A DNA stretch of 64,000 nucleotides, taken from positions 1,961,982 to 2,025,981 of the forward strand of contig NZ_JAATJM010000001.1 of the NCBI RefSeq assembly GCF_011927945.1, in the 5' to 3' direction. Every line of letters begins with the position of its first letter. Within the stretch, counting starts at the first letter, position 1. This document shows positions 47,898-57,181 of this stretch, piece by piece. Both the position numbers and the translations under genes were made by a program. Source of the stretch: Brevundimonas alba (lineage in GTDB: Bacteria > Pseudomonadota > Alphaproteobacteria > Caulobacterales > Caulobacteraceae). The notes beneath the pieces were generated by a model, which was not told the origin of the DNA, did not search any database, and saw only the letters and a list, made by a program, of their open reading frames with translations.

Positions 47898-50378
47898 ATG
47901 ACATCCTTGCGAGGCGATCGGCGAAAACGGGCTCTTGCGATCGCCGCCTTGCTGCTGATCCTTGCGGTGCTGATCCTCACCGGGTTCGAACTGCTCAAGG
48001 AGTTCGGCAGCAGCCGCGCCGTTCGGGCGGAAGTCGACCGCTCCTACCAGACCCGGCTGCAGATCCAGGGCGTGTTCTCGCTGCTTCAGGACGCCGAGAC
48101 GGGCCAGCGCGGCTATGTCATCACAGGCGACGACCGGTTTCTCCAACCCTACGACGAGGCGCTTCGCGACCTCGACCGGCAGATGGATCGTCTGGGGGAG
48201 ATGTTCAGCGATCAGCCGGAGCAACAGCGGGATTTCCGTGAGCTCAAGTCTCTCGCCGCGCGCAAGTTGACGCTGATGGAGTCCGGAATCGTCGCCCGGC
48301 GGGATGTCAGCGCCGAGGCAGCCATGTCGGTCGTGGCCAGCGGACAGGGCAAGATAGTCATGGACGATGTCCGTGTCGTCGTGGCGAGGATGATCCGGGC
48401 GGAAGCGGCGCAACTGGACCGTCACTCCGCCGCGGCGGAAGCGCGCACGCGTCAGACGGAAATGCTGGCTGCAGCGGTCTTCGCCGCCCTGTTGATCGCG
48501 GTTCTGACTTCCGCGTTCCTGGCCTGGCGTTATGTGCACAGCCGGCGGGCCATGCTGGCCGATATTCGCGCCGTCGCGGCCCGGCAGCAGGCCATTTTCG
48601 ACGGCGCCATCGACGCCATTATCACCCTGAATCCCAGTGGCACCATCGAGACCTTCAACAAGGCCGCCGAACGCATGTTCGGCTATCGCGCCGGTCAGTT
48701 GGAGCGCCGCGATGTCTCGCTGCTGGTCGATGTCGCGCCGGACGGCGTAGGACCGTTCCTGTCCCGTCTGACCGCCTCGCAGGGCCTGCTCGAGAACGGG
48801 CTGGTCCGTCAGGTCGATGCGCGGCGGAGCGACGGGACCACCTTCCCGGTCGACGTCGCCCTGGGGCCGATGGAGCTGGAGAGCGGCACCCATGTGGTCG
48901 CGGTGGTCCGTGACATCTCCGAACGCCGCCGGGTCGAGCAGATGAAGGAGGAGTTCGTCTCCACCGTCAGCCACGAACTGCGCACCCCCCTGACTTCGAT
49001 CGCCGGATCGCTCGGCCTGCTGACGGGCGGCGCCGCGGGCCCGCTGCCAGAGAAGGCCGGCCGGCTGATCCAGATCGCCCACGCCAACAGCCAGCGGCTC
49101 GTGCGGCTGATCAATGACATCCTCGACATCGAGAAGATCGAGGCCGGCAAGATGAGGCTGGACATGTCCGCCCTCGACCTGCGCGACATCGCGCGGCGCT
49201 CGATCGAGGGGGTGCAGGGCTTTGCTGACGGAATGGGCGTCAGGCTCGATCTCGCCGAAGGTCCGCCGACACCGGTTCGAGGCGACGCCGACCGCCTGAT
49301 TCAGGTGGTGACCAACCTGTTGTCCAACGCCGCCAAATTTTCGCCCGAGGGTAGTGAGGTGCGGGTCACCGTCGATCCGGAAACCCGCATCGCGAGGCTC
49401 AGCGTCTGCGACCAGGGGCCGGGTATCCCGGACGCCTTCCGTTCGCGCATCTTCTCCAAATTCGCCCAAGCCGACGGCTCGGACACGCGGGCCCGCGGCG
49501 GCACGGGCCTGGGGCTGGTGATCGCACGTGAGATCGCCGAGCGGCACGGCGGCCGGCTCTGGTTTGAATCGGCGGAGGGGGAAGGGGCCACCTTCCATCT
49601 CGATCTTCCACTGGCGGTCGAGCCGGCGGTCCGCGCGGCCGGCGAAGAGCCCCGCCTGCTGATCGTCGAGGACGACGCCGACGCGGCGCAGATTCTCAGC
49701 GAAATGCTGCAACACGACGGCTTCACGACCGACATTGTCGGGACGGGTCGGGAGGCTCTGGCCGCCGCGCGAACAGGAACCTACGCGGCCCTCCTAGTCG
49801 ATCTGCAGTTGCCGGACGCCGGCGGCATTGCCCTGATCCGGGCCTTGCGGTCGAACCCGGAGACCCGGGATATTCCGGTCGTCGTAGTCTCCGCCGACAC
49901 GGCCAGGGGCAAGGCGCGCGGGCGCTCGCTTGAGGTCGTCGACTGGATGGAGAAGCCGTTCGACCAGTCCCGGCTGCGGGCGGCGGTCGCCGCCATCGAC
50001 CAGCGCCGCTCCGACCGCCGGGCGCACATCCTGCACGTCGACGACGACCGCGACATCCTCGAGGTCACGGCCGCCGCCCTGTCCGGCATGGCCGACATCA
50101 CCCCGGCCGCCAGTCTCGCCGAGGCGCGCGCCGTGCTGGGCCGGATGACGCCCGATCTGGTCATTCTGGATCTGGGTCTGCCCGACGGTTCCGGACTGGA
50201 GCTTCTGGCTGACATGGGGGACGAGGAGGGCCGCACGGTCCCCGTCATCGTCTATTCGGCCCAGGAGATGGACTCGGCGCTCGGCGACCGGGTCGAGGCC
50301 GTGCTGACCAAGTCACGCGCCTCGCTGACGGTGCTGACCCGCACCGTCCGGCGTTTGACAGACGACAGGAGACCCTGA
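47898..50378 (+). CDS. Hybrid histidine kinase: CHASE3-PAS-HisKA-HATPase-REC-REC
   Basis: 826 residues. TM1 at ~12-32, CHASE3 at ~40-175 (DAETGQRGYVITGDDRFLQPY), TM2 at ~190-212 and PAS at ~225-345. STVSHELRTPLTS carries the phospho-His359; NLLSNAAKF and GTGLGLVI are the N and G boxes. Two receivers follow with Asp635 (LLVDLQLPD) and Asp758 (LVILDLGLPD). The CHASE3 domain senses an unknown periplasmic signal. It is followed at once by separate CheY-like and Hpt genes, so a multi-step phosphorelay is likely. The ribosome site before ATG 47898 is weak. Confidence 0.95.
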   Translation: MTSLRGDRRKRALAIAALLLILAVLILTGFELLKEFGSSRAVRAEVDRSYQTRLQIQGVFSLLQDAETGQRGYVITGDDRFLQPYDEALRDLDRQMDRLGEMFSDQPEQQRDFRELKSLAARKLTLMESGIVARRDVSAEAAMSVVASGQGKIVMDDVRVVVARMIRAEAAQLDRHSAAAEARTRQTEMLAAAVFAALLIAVLTSAFLAWRYVHSRRAMLADIRAVAARQQAIFDGAIDAIITLNPSGTIETFNKAAERMFGYRAGQLERRDVSLLVDVAPDGVGPFLSRLTASQGLLENGLVRQVDARRSDGTTFPVDVALGPMELESGTHVVAVVRDISERRRVEQMKEEFVSTVSHELRTPLTSIAGSLGLLTGGAAGPLPEKAGRLIQIAHANSQRLVRLINDILDIEKIEAGKMRLDMSALDLRDIARRSIEGVQGFADGMGVRLDLAEGPPTPVRGDADRLIQVVTNLLSNAAKFSPEGSEVRVTVDPETRIARLSVCDQGPGIPDAFRSRIFSKFAQADGSDTRARGGTGLGLVIAREIAERHGGRLWFESAEGEGATFHLDLPLAVEPAVRAAGEEPRLLIVEDDADAAQILSEMLQHDGFTTDIVGTGREALAAARTGTYAALLVDLQLPDAGGIALIRALRSNPETRDIPVVVVSADTARGKARGRSLEVVDWMEKPFDQSRLRAAVAAIDQRRSDRRAHILHVDDDRDILEVTAAALSGMADITPAASLAEARAVLGRMTPDLVILDLGLPDGSGLELLADMGDEEGRTVPVIVYSAQEMDSALGDRVEAVLTKSRASLTVLTRTVRRLTDDRRP

Positions 50379-50381
50379 CCG

Positions 50382-50762
50382 ATGCTCAAGATACTGCATG
50401 TCGATGACGAACCCGACATCCGCGAGGTCGCGGCCCTGTCGCTGGAGATGGACCCGGAGGTGGAGGTGCGGTCCGCCGCCTCGGGCGATGAGGCGCTGGA
50501 GATTCTCGGTGGGGGGTTGAGGCCCGATGTGATCCTGCTGGACGTGATGATGCCGCGACTGGACGGTCCGGGCACGCTGGCGCAGCTCCGTGAGCTGACC
50601 GGCCTTGAGGCGACACCGGTGATCTTCATGACCGCCCGGGCGCAGGCGCACGAGCATGGCCGCTTTATTGATCTTGGAGCCATCGGGGTGATCGTGAAGC
50701 CGTTCGATCCCATGACCCTGGCGCGGCAGGTCCGTGACCTGCTGGCGCAGGAGCGGCCGTGA
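50382..50762 (+). CDS. CheY-like single-domain response regulator
   Basis: 126 residues: acidic pocket HVDDEPD at the start, phospho-acceptor Asp54 (ILLDVMMPR), Thr in FMTARAQ and Lys in VIVKPFDP. No output domain. It starts 3 bp after the kinase stop and its stop overlaps the Hpt start (GTGA). It is probably an intermediate carrier in the relay. Confidence 0.95.
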   Translation: MLKILHVDDEPDIREVAALSLEMDPEVEVRSAASGDEALEILGGGLRPDVILLDVMMPRLDGPGTLAQLRELTGLEATPVIFMTARAQAHEHGRFIDLGAIGVIVKPFDPMTLARQVRDLLAQERP

Positions 50763-51028
50763 CCGATCCGCTGGCGCCGCTGAAGGCGCGGTTCCGCCTC
50801 CGTGCCGCCGAAGACCTGGAACGGCTTGAGCGCCTGTGGACCGAGGAGCCTGATTCGGCCGACATCCGTCGCACGGTCCACGATCTGGCCGGCTCGGCCG
50901 GCATCTTCGGCCATCCGGCCCTCGGAGAGGCGGCGTTGGCGATCGACGACCGCTACGCGTCGGGAGGCCATCCGGAACAGCCGCAGATGGACCTGCTCCT
51001 GCAGCGGCTCCGGGAGGCCGCCGGCTAG
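50759..51028 (+). CDS. Hpt-domain phosphotransfer protein
   Basis: 89 residues from a GTG overlapping the receiver gene stop. RRTVHDLAGSAGIFGHPALGEAA fits the Hpt motif (HxLxGsaxxfG), with His41 as phospho-acceptor. It completes a kinase-receiver-Hpt set and could pass phosphate to the NarL-type regulator encoded convergently, whose stop codon overlaps by four bases. Confidence 0.88.
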   Translation: MTDPLAPLKARFRLRAAEDLERLERLWTEEPDSADIRRTVHDLAGSAGIFGHPALGEAALAIDDRYASGGHPEQPQMDLLLQRLREAAG

Positions 51029-51663
51029 TCGCGGACCAGATCGTTCAGATACGGGCGGATCGCGAGGATCGCCTGGGTGCGGTTGTTGACCGCCAGCTTT
51101 CGGAAGATGGCCGAGACGTGCTGTTTCACCGTGCCCTCGGTGATGTCCATCTCCGCCGCGATCTGCTTGTTCAGCCGTCCGTCGGCCATGGCCACGAGCA
51201 CCCGAAGCTGGGTCGCCGATAGGCTGGCCAGCTGGTCGCGGAAGCTTGCCTCCGCGGGCGCCTCCTCCGCCGGCTCGGAGAAAGGCGCTTCGCCGCGCAG
51301 GATGTCGCCGACGGCGTTGACCAGTTCGCTGACCGGCGCGGATTTGCTGAGATAGGCCGCGACCCCGAATGTGCGCGCCATGGCGATCGAGTGGGCGTCC
51401 GCGCGGGCGGAGACGATGGCGATGGGCTTGCCGGGCAGGATCTGCTGCAGCTGCAACAGCGCGCTGAAGCCGGTCGCGTCGGGCAGCATCAGGTCCAGCA
51501 TGACCAGTGCGATCCGCGCTGCGTTGGCCCGGGCGTAGGTCTCGGCGTCCGCCGCCGACGTCACCCGCCCCACGTCCATGTGCGGGTAGGCCGCGCGGAT
51601 GGAGAGCTCGAACGCCTCCCCGACCAGCGGGTGGTCGTCCACGATCATGACGATCCAGCGCAT
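51025..51663 (-). CDS. NarL/FixJ-type response regulator with LuxR DNA-binding domain
   Basis: 212 residues. Receiver at 1-125 with Asp9-Asp10 and phospho-acceptor Asp57 (LVMLDLMLPD). The LuxR helix-turn-helix is at ~148-200: LSATQLRVLVAMADGRLNKQIAAEMDI, then EGTVKQHVSAIFRKLAVNNRT. It faces away from the kinase genes and its upstream side borders the DUF4402 fimbrial operon with a 274-bp shared promoter region. It is the best local candidate for the output of the phosphorelay and for control of the fimbrial operon. Confidence 0.94.
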   Translation of the reverse strand: MRWIVMIVDDHPLVGEAFELSIRAAYPHMDVGRVTSAADAETYARANAARIALVMLDLMLPDATGFSALLQLQQILPGKPIAIVSARADAHSIAMARTFGVAAYLSKSAPVSELVNAVGDILRGEAPFSEPAEEAPAEASFRDQLASLSATQLRVLVAMADGRLNKQIAAEMDITEGTVKQHVSAIFRKLAVNNRTQAILAIRPYLNDLVRD

Positions 51664-51937
51664 CTAAAGGCTCCAGCCGCGTCGGTGCACGGCGTTTGCC
51701 CCCTCTGGGGCGGCACTGTTGGCGGCGCTAGTTAACAAAGTATTTACAGCAACCCGTGATCGCGTACCGTTGGTGTCTCATTCCGATACACTTGGAGATA
51801 TGACTTCGAATACTTGGGTTCAAACCTATAACTTTGGTTCGATTTGGGCGTTATTGGCGGACCGCAACGTGGACTGGCTGATCGGCCGGGAGCATTTGCC
51901 CCTCACCGAAACGCAGCCAATCACCCCGGAGCCACCC
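51664..51937. promoter_or_regulatory. Divergent promoter region, response regulator / DUF4402 operon
   Basis: 274 bp with AT-rich sequence around 51728-51860, clearly lower in GC than the rest. It contains several related TTCGAAT/GGTTCAAACC/GGTTCGATT words that could be regulator contact points. No gene is supported here; an open frame reaching back to 51719 lacks a signal peptide until the ATG at 51938. Confidence 0.4.
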
Positions 51938-52465
51938 ATGAACAAGTTCCTCGCCGCCGCCGCCGCCGTCGCCCTCACCGCCATCGCCGCCCCGGCCATG
52001 GCCCAGTCGACCGCCTCCACTACGGGGACGGGTTCGATCACCGTCATCCGCCCGCTGACCATCACCAAGAACGCTGACCTCAAGTTCGGCACCGTCGTTC
52101 GCCCCTCGACCGGCGCGGGCACCGTCGCCGTCAGCGCCGCCGGCGCCCGGACCGTGGCGGGCGGCGTCGTCGGCCTCGCCTCGGGCGACACGCCGCAAGC
52201 CGCCCAGTTCACCGTCGACGGTGAAGGCGGCCAGTCGATCTCCGTCACCATCCCGGCCACCTTCACCATGGCCAACGGCACCGACAACCTGACCGTCACG
52301 ACCACCAACAACCTGGTCGGCGCCGCCGGCTCGCAGACCCTCAGCAATGCGCTGGGCTCGGCCGGTTCGATGTCCTTCCGCGTCGGCGGCACCGTGCCGG
52401 TGGCCTCGACCACCGCGACGGGCGCCTACACCGGCACCTTCACCGTCTCGGCCGCCTACAACTAG
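51938..52465 (+). CDS. DUF4402-type secreted fimbrial subunit (likely major)
   Basis: 175 residues from the ATG at 51938, which starts a textbook signal peptide (MNKFLAAAAAVALTAIA, cleavage after AMA). The mature protein opens with TGTGSITVIRPLTITKNADLKFGTVV, the start pattern of DUF4402 proteins, and is Thr/Ala/Gly-rich beta sequence ending FTVSAAYN. DUF4402 proteins are often beside fimbrial chaperones. A strong hairpin after the stop separates it from the chaperone gene, as expected for a highly expressed subunit. Confidence 0.83.
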   Translation: MNKFLAAAAAVALTAIAAPAMAQSTASTTGTGSITVIRPLTITKNADLKFGTVVRPSTGAGTVAVSAAGARTVAGGVVGLASGDTPQAAQFTVDGEGGQSISVTIPATFTMANGTDNLTVTTTNNLVGAAGSQTLSNALGSAGSMSFRVGGTVPVASTTATGAYTGTFTVSAAYN

Positions 52466-52480
52466 GCCGCCTGCATCTGC

Positions 52481-52506
52481 CCGGGCCGCCTGACAGGGCG
52501 GCCCGG
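52481..52506 (+). terminator. Strong intraoperon hairpin after the pilin-like gene
   Basis: CCGGGCCGCC (52481-52490) and GGCGGCCCGG (52497-52506) form a perfect 10-bp stem with a 6-nt loop, 15 bp after the subunit stop. Only a weak T-containing tail (TTAACC) follows, so it may be a partial terminator or mRNA stabiliser. Confidence 0.65.
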
Positions 52507-52567
52507 TTAACCCGTCTGGAGGCGAACGGCGCTAGCCTCGCCTCCAGTACCGCGTTCAGGACCGATC

Positions 52568-53410
52568 ATGTTCAAAGCCGCCGCCGTCGCACTCGCCGCC
52601 CTCGTCATGACGCTGGCTGGACCGGCCGCGGCCCAGGTCGGCGCCGATCTGAACATCTCGCCGCGCCGGGTGACCTTCGACGGCTCCGAGCGGTCCGCCT
52701 CGGTCTATGTCTTCAATCAGGGCGACGCCCCGGCGACTTATACCGTCGAACTCGTAGACCGGCTGATGCAGTCGGACGGCCAGATCGTCGCCGTCTCTGA
52801 TGCGCCCGACGCACCCCAGCCGCGCTCCGCCGCGGCCTACATCCAGCATACGCCCCGGCGGGTGACGCTCCAGCCGCGCGAGAGCCAGGTCATCCGTCTG
52901 CGGCTCCGCCCGCCGGCGACCGGCGAGGCCGGTGAGTATCGCACCCACCTGACCGTCACGGCCCTGCCGCCCGAGGACAGCGGCTTCACCGCCGCCCAGG
53001 CCGCGACCGCCGGCGCGGACGAGGTCTCGCTGCAGATCGTCGCCCTGTTCAGCGTCAGCATCCCCCTGATCGTGCGCGAGGGCGAAGTCGATGTGCGCGC
53101 TGATGTGGGCGCTCCGGTACGGCTCCCTGCGGCCGATGGGGCCCCCAACGGCGGCGTGCAGCTGGACCTGGTCCGGCTCGGCGCCAACTCGGTCTATGGC
53201 GACGTCGAGATCTACGCTGGGCAGGGCGCGCGCGAACGCCTTGTCGGGGCCCTGCGTGGCGTGGCCGTCTATCCCGAGATCGAGCGCCGCTCGGTCGCCG
53301 TGCCCTTCGCCGAGCCGGTCGGCGCCGACGAGCCGATCCGGGTCGTCTACAAGGACGACGATACCCGGCCGGGCGCCACTCTCGCGACGGCTGCCGTCCC
53401 GGCCCCATGA
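52568..53410 (+). CDS. Periplasmic pilus-type chaperone
   Basis: 280 residues with a signal peptide (cleavage after AAAQ). LNISPRRVTFDGSERSASVYVFNQGDAPATYTVEL and YIQHTPRRVTLQPRESQVIRLRLRPP follow the PapD-like Ig-fold pattern: paired strands, then the conserved P-x-x-x-x-L-x-P-x-x-x-Q-x-(I/V)R segment of strand F/G. It should cap and fold the DUF4402-type subunits. It is a little longer than classical chaperones (~230). Its stop overlaps the usher-like gene's ATG. Confidence 0.82.
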   Translation: MFKAAAVALAALVMTLAGPAAAQVGADLNISPRRVTFDGSERSASVYVFNQGDAPATYTVELVDRLMQSDGQIVAVSDAPDAPQPRSAAAYIQHTPRRVTLQPRESQVIRLRLRPPATGEAGEYRTHLTVTALPPEDSGFTAAQAATAGADEVSLQIVALFSVSIPLIVREGEVDVRADVGAPVRLPAADGAPNGGVQLDLVRLGANSVYGDVEIYAGQGARERLVGALRGVAVYPEIERRSVAVPFAEPVGADEPIRVVYKDDDTRPGATLATAAVPAP

Positions 53411-56115
53411 GCCGGGCCCGCCTTCTGGCCGCAGCCGGCGTCGGCCTGTCGGTGCTGGGCGCGCCGTCGGTCGCGCCGGCGCAGGACGTCGTGGCCAGTC
53501 TGGTTCAGGCCGCCGACCCACAGCCGTTCAGCCCGGACGACCTTCTGTTCATGGAGGTTACGGCGGACGGCTATCAGCTGGCCGAGACGATGAATGTCTA
53601 CAGCTCGCGGAGCGGCGTGTTCGTGCCGCTGGGCGAGTTCGCCCGCGTGCTCGACTTCGCCGTCGGCGTCTTTCCGGCCGAGAGTCGCGCCGAGGGCTGG
53701 GTGGGCTCGCGCGACCGGGAACTGCAGGTCGATCTGCGCCGCCGTCAGGCCACCGTCGGGGGCCGCACGATCAGCTTCGAGGCGGGGCAGGCCGCGATCT
53801 ACGACGGTGACGTCTACCTCCGGCTGGACCTGATCGAGCTGCTGCTGCCGGTCCGGCTGCGCGCCGACGTCAGCGCCCAGACCCTGGCCGTCGCGCCGAC
53901 GGAGCCCCTGCCGTTCCAGCAGCGACTGGCGCGGGAACAGCGGGCGGCGGGGCTCGGCGGCGCGCCCGCGAACGTCCGGGTGCTCGAGGCGCCGGCGCCC
54001 TATACCCTGTTCACGGCGCCAAGCTTCGACGTCAATCTGGGCGGGCAGATCGCGCGGGACGGCTCGAACCAGACGCAGGGCTATGACGTCCGCATGGCCG
54101 GCGATCTGCTCTACACCGGCTTCCAGGGCTTCGTCGGCTCCGATCAGGACGGCGCGCCGAACGATGTCCGGGTGCTGTTTGAGCGCAAGGATCCCGACGG
54201 ACGCGCCCTCGGCCCGCTCGGCGGTACGCGCGCCGGGGCCGGCGATGTCTTCACGCCGTCGATGTCGCTGGGCGCGGGCAGCTTCGGCGGACGGGGCGTC
54301 TACTACACCTCCGCGCCGCTCGAGGCGCTGGACCTGTCGACGCCGCTGGACCTGCGCGGCGAACTGCCCCTCGGCGAGGATGTCGAGCTGTACGTCAACG
54401 AGGTGCTGCAGGCGACGCAGGCCTCGGCGACCGCGGGCCGCTATGAGTTCCTCGATGTGCCGCTGACCTATGGGCTGAACACCATCCGGCTGGTCTTCTA
54501 CGGGCCGCAAGGTGAGACCCGCGAGGAGGTTCGCCGCGTCAATTTCGGGGCAGGGCAGGCGGCCAGAGGGCAGCTGGTGTTCCGCTTCGGCGCCGTCGAG
54601 CAGAACATCCCGGTCTTCGATGTGGGCGAGCGGATCGCCGACGCCTCCACCGGCGAGGCGCGGGTGGCGGCCCTGTTCGACTACGGCCTCAGCTCGACCG
54701 TGACGATAAGCGGCGGCTTCGCCCGCTACACACCGCAGGGTCGAGAGGCCCGCTCGATCGGAACCGCGGGCCTGCGCGCGTCGCTCGGCGGTCTGGCGGC
54801 CCAGCTGGATCTTGCGGCCGACAGTGAGGGCGGCTCCGGCGCGACCCTCGGCCTGGCGGCGCGGCCGTTCGGGGTGTCACTGGTCGGCCGTCACTCCGAA
54901 TATCGCGGCGGCTTCGTCGACGAGACTCGCCAGCCGGGATTCGGAGCGGCGGCCCTGATGCGCAGCAGCGACCTGCGGGCCGACGCCCAGTGGGAAGTCG
55001 CGCCTTGGCTGACCCTGCCCCTGTCGCTCGACATGCGCCGGCTGGAGCGTGAGGACGGGACCGATCTGTTCACCGCCGAGATGCGCACCTCGGCCCCGGT
55101 AAACCGCTACTACCTCTCCACGGCTCTGGCCTATGAGAACGAGAAGACCCTCCTCGAGCGGCGGGATCGGCTCGTCGGCAGCTTCGATGTGGCGACCTTG
55201 GTCGCGGCGCGCGCCCAGTTGCGCGGCGGGGTGAGCTATGAGCTGTCGCCCGACGCAGGCCTCGACACCGCCTACGCCAATCTCGACTACCAGATCAGCG
55301 AGCGTCGCGCCGTCCGGCTCGGCGTCGTCCGTACGCTCGGCGCCCAGAAGACCACCACCCTTCAGGCGTCGGGCCATTACCGCGCCGATCGCTTCGACAT
55401 CGCCCTGACGGCGGCCTGGGAGGCGGATCGCGGCGACTGGCAGGTCGGGGTTCAGCTCGGCTTCGGCCTCGCCTTCGATCCATACAGCCGGCGCTACGGG
55501 TTCACCCGTCCGGGCGTGTCGAGCGGGGGTCTGGTGGCGGTCAACGCCTTCGTCGACGCCAATGGCGACGGACGTCGTCAGGCGGACGAGGCCCCGGTTT
55601 CCAACGTCGTGCTTGAGACCCCCGCCGGCGGCGCGGTCACCGGAATCGACGGCCGCGTGCTGGCGACGGGCCTCGGCGACGGCGGCCGCGCCCGGATGCG
55701 CGTCAATATCGAAGGACTGGACGACCCCTTCCTCGTCGGCTCGGCGGATGTCGTGCAGACGGTGCCGCGGCCCGGCCGCGTGACCACCATCGACTATCCC
55801 CTGCAGGTCACGGGCGAGGTCGAGATCACCGCCCGCCTGCGCCGCGACGGCGCCGCCCGCACCCTCGCCGCCCTCGAACTGAGGCTCATCCCCGACAAAG
55901 GCGATCCGATCGCGGTGCGCACCGACCATGCCGGCGTCGCCTTCGTCGATGGAGTGCGTCCCGGCCGCTATCGCATCGAGCTCGACCCCGATCAGGCCCG
56001 CGATCTGGGGCTGGAACTCACCGCCGCGCCGGAACTCGTCATGCCGCCCTCTGGCGGCTTCGTGCGTGGGGGCGATATCTTCGTCGCCGTCAAAGCCCCG
56101 GAGGCTGCCCAATGA
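53407..56115 (+). CDS. Outer-membrane usher-like protein
   Basis: 902 residues with a signal peptide (cleavage after APAQ). About residues 25-170 form an N-terminal domain (FVPLGEFARVLDFAVGVFP, YLRLDLIELLLPVRL) followed by long beta sequence with alternating polarity (a barrel) to about residue 690. FVDANGDGRRQADEAPVSNVVLETPAGG begins SdrD/carboxypeptidase-regulatory-like Ig modules that run to the C-terminus. It is divergent from classical FimD ushers but placed between a chaperone and subunits, so an export pore for DUF4402 fimbriae is likely. ATGA overlaps on both sides. Confidence 0.75.
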   Translation: MSRARLLAAAGVGLSVLGAPSVAPAQDVVASLVQAADPQPFSPDDLLFMEVTADGYQLAETMNVYSSRSGVFVPLGEFARVLDFAVGVFPAESRAEGWVGSRDRELQVDLRRRQATVGGRTISFEAGQAAIYDGDVYLRLDLIELLLPVRLRADVSAQTLAVAPTEPLPFQQRLAREQRAAGLGGAPANVRVLEAPAPYTLFTAPSFDVNLGGQIARDGSNQTQGYDVRMAGDLLYTGFQGFVGSDQDGAPNDVRVLFERKDPDGRALGPLGGTRAGAGDVFTPSMSLGAGSFGGRGVYYTSAPLEALDLSTPLDLRGELPLGEDVELYVNEVLQATQASATAGRYEFLDVPLTYGLNTIRLVFYGPQGETREEVRRVNFGAGQAARGQLVFRFGAVEQNIPVFDVGERIADASTGEARVAALFDYGLSSTVTISGGFARYTPQGREARSIGTAGLRASLGGLAAQLDLAADSEGGSGATLGLAARPFGVSLVGRHSEYRGGFVDETRQPGFGAAALMRSSDLRADAQWEVAPWLTLPLSLDMRRLEREDGTDLFTAEMRTSAPVNRYYLSTALAYENEKTLLERRDRLVGSFDVATLVAARAQLRGGVSYELSPDAGLDTAYANLDYQISERRAVRLGVVRTLGAQKTTTLQASGHYRADRFDIALTAAWEADRGDWQVGVQLGFGLAFDPYSRRYGFTRPGVSSGGLVAVNAFVDANGDGRRQADEAPVSNVVLETPAGGAVTGIDGRVLATGLGDGGRARMRVNIEGLDDPFLVGSADVVQTVPRPGRVTTIDYPLQVTGEVEITARLRRDGAARTLAALELRLIPDKGDPIAVRTDHAGVAFVDGVRPGRYRIELDPDQARDLGLELTAAPELVMPPSGGFVRGGDIFVAVKAPEAAQ

Positions 56116-56636
56116 CCCGCATCCTGATCGCCGCTGCGGCCCTGTTGCTGGGTCTGCTCGCCGCCGGCCCGACATCGGCCCAGATCAGCGTCACCCGGAC
56201 GCCCGCGACCTCGCCGGTCATCGGGCGCGTGGTCCGGGGCAGCGCCGCGACAACCTTCTCTGTCAGCACCGCCGGTGTGGTGACGCGCACATCCGGCAAT
56301 GCGATCCGGCTCAGCACCACGTCGGTGACGCCGCCCACCGTGACGATCAGCTGCGGCACGGGCTCGGCCTGCAACAACAACGACGTGCGGGTCACCATCA
56401 CCGCGACCGGAGCGTCCGACGACGGCAGCATCAGCCGGTTCCGCGTCGGAAGCCTGACCGGCGCCACCTATCGGACGTTGGCGCCGGCGGAGGGAGCCAG
56501 CCTCGTATTCGACCTGCGTCCGCTGGGCATGAACCGTTCGGCGTCGTTCGTCCTCGGCATGGACGTGTTGCTGGCGGCGGCGTCCGACAGCGGCACCGAC
56601 ACATTCACCTACACCGTCACGGTCGCCTTCCGATGA
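56112..56636 (+). CDS. Secreted fimbrial minor subunit (hypothetical)
   Basis: 174 residues, started at the ATG overlapping the usher stop. Signal peptide MTRILIAAAALLLGLLAAG, cleavage near SAQ. The mature protein is beta-rich with two cysteines in VTISCGTGSACNNNDV, a likely disulfide. It ends DTFTYTVTVAFR, similar in type to subunit C-terminal strands. It is probably a minor or tip subunit of the operon; I cannot name a family. Confidence 0.65.
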   Translation: MTRILIAAAALLLGLLAAGPTSAQISVTRTPATSPVIGRVVRGSAATTFSVSTAGVVTRTSGNAIRLSTTSVTPPTVTISCGTGSACNNNDVRVTITATGASDDGSISRFRVGSLTGATYRTLAPAEGASLVFDLRPLGMNRSASFVLGMDVLLAAASDSGTDTFTYTVTVAFR

Positions 56637-57094
56637 GCCGCACCCTGTTCTTCGCCGCCATACTGCTCGCCGTCGCCGCTCCGGCGCTCGCGCAGGAGAG
56701 TGTGCCGCACCCCGTCGCCAGCGGTTCGATCACCATCGAGCGGCCCCTGACCGTCGCCTCCGTCCAGCCCATGAGCTTCAGCCCGGTGAGCAGCCGCGCC
56801 GAGGCCGCGGTGACGGCCAAGGCGGGCGAGGCCGTGATCCGGATTACCGGCGATCCCGGCCGCGTCTATCGCGTGACCCTCCCGGACAGCATCCTCGCCC
56901 AGCCGGGCGGCCTGACCGTCGACAGCTTCACCATCGTCAGCGACAATTCCGGCGACATCACCTCGAGCCTGACTGCACGGATGGACTCGACCGGCCGGGA
57001 CCGCCTCCGCATCAGCGGCCTTCTCCGCGACGCGTCCGGCCTGAGCCTCAGCGACGTCACCGCCGCCGTGCCGGTCGGTGTGGACTACGAATGA
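56633..57094 (+). CDS. DUF4402-type secreted minor subunit
   Basis: 153 residues from the ATG overlapping the preceding stop. Signal peptide (cleavage after ALA-Q). ASGSITIERPLTVASVQPMSFSPV parallels the N-terminus of the first subunit (GSITVIRPLTI...), and the C-terminus again ends in a VGVDYE-type strand. Last gene of the fimbrial operon (51938-57094). Probably a second pilin-like component recognised by the same chaperone. Confidence 0.78.
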   Translation: MSRTLFFAAILLAVAAPALAQESVPHPVASGSITIERPLTVASVQPMSFSPVSSRAEAAVTAKAGEAVIRITGDPGRVYRVTLPDSILAQPGGLTVDSFTIVSDNSGDITSSLTARMDSTGRDRLRISGLLRDASGLSLSDVTAAVPVGVDYE

Positions 57095-57181
57095 TCCCCG
57101 GCCGGTTGATGGCGCTGCGGCCAGAATGTCGTATGTGCTGTCCGGGTCTGCGCTGATGCGCGCAAGCCCCGGGAGGGCGCC

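Noticed and set aside
49268..49280. GACACCGGTT inside the histidine kinase gene resembling the LacI-type site
   Set aside because: It lies deep in coding sequence, is only a half match and is far from any promoter; similar chance matches occur in the RTX gene near 5450 and the receiver gene near 50615.
47715..49715. Long minus-strand frame across the end of kdgK and the histidine kinase
   Set aside because: It covers conserved HisKA, HATPase and receiver motifs on the other strand and shows no recognisable domain.
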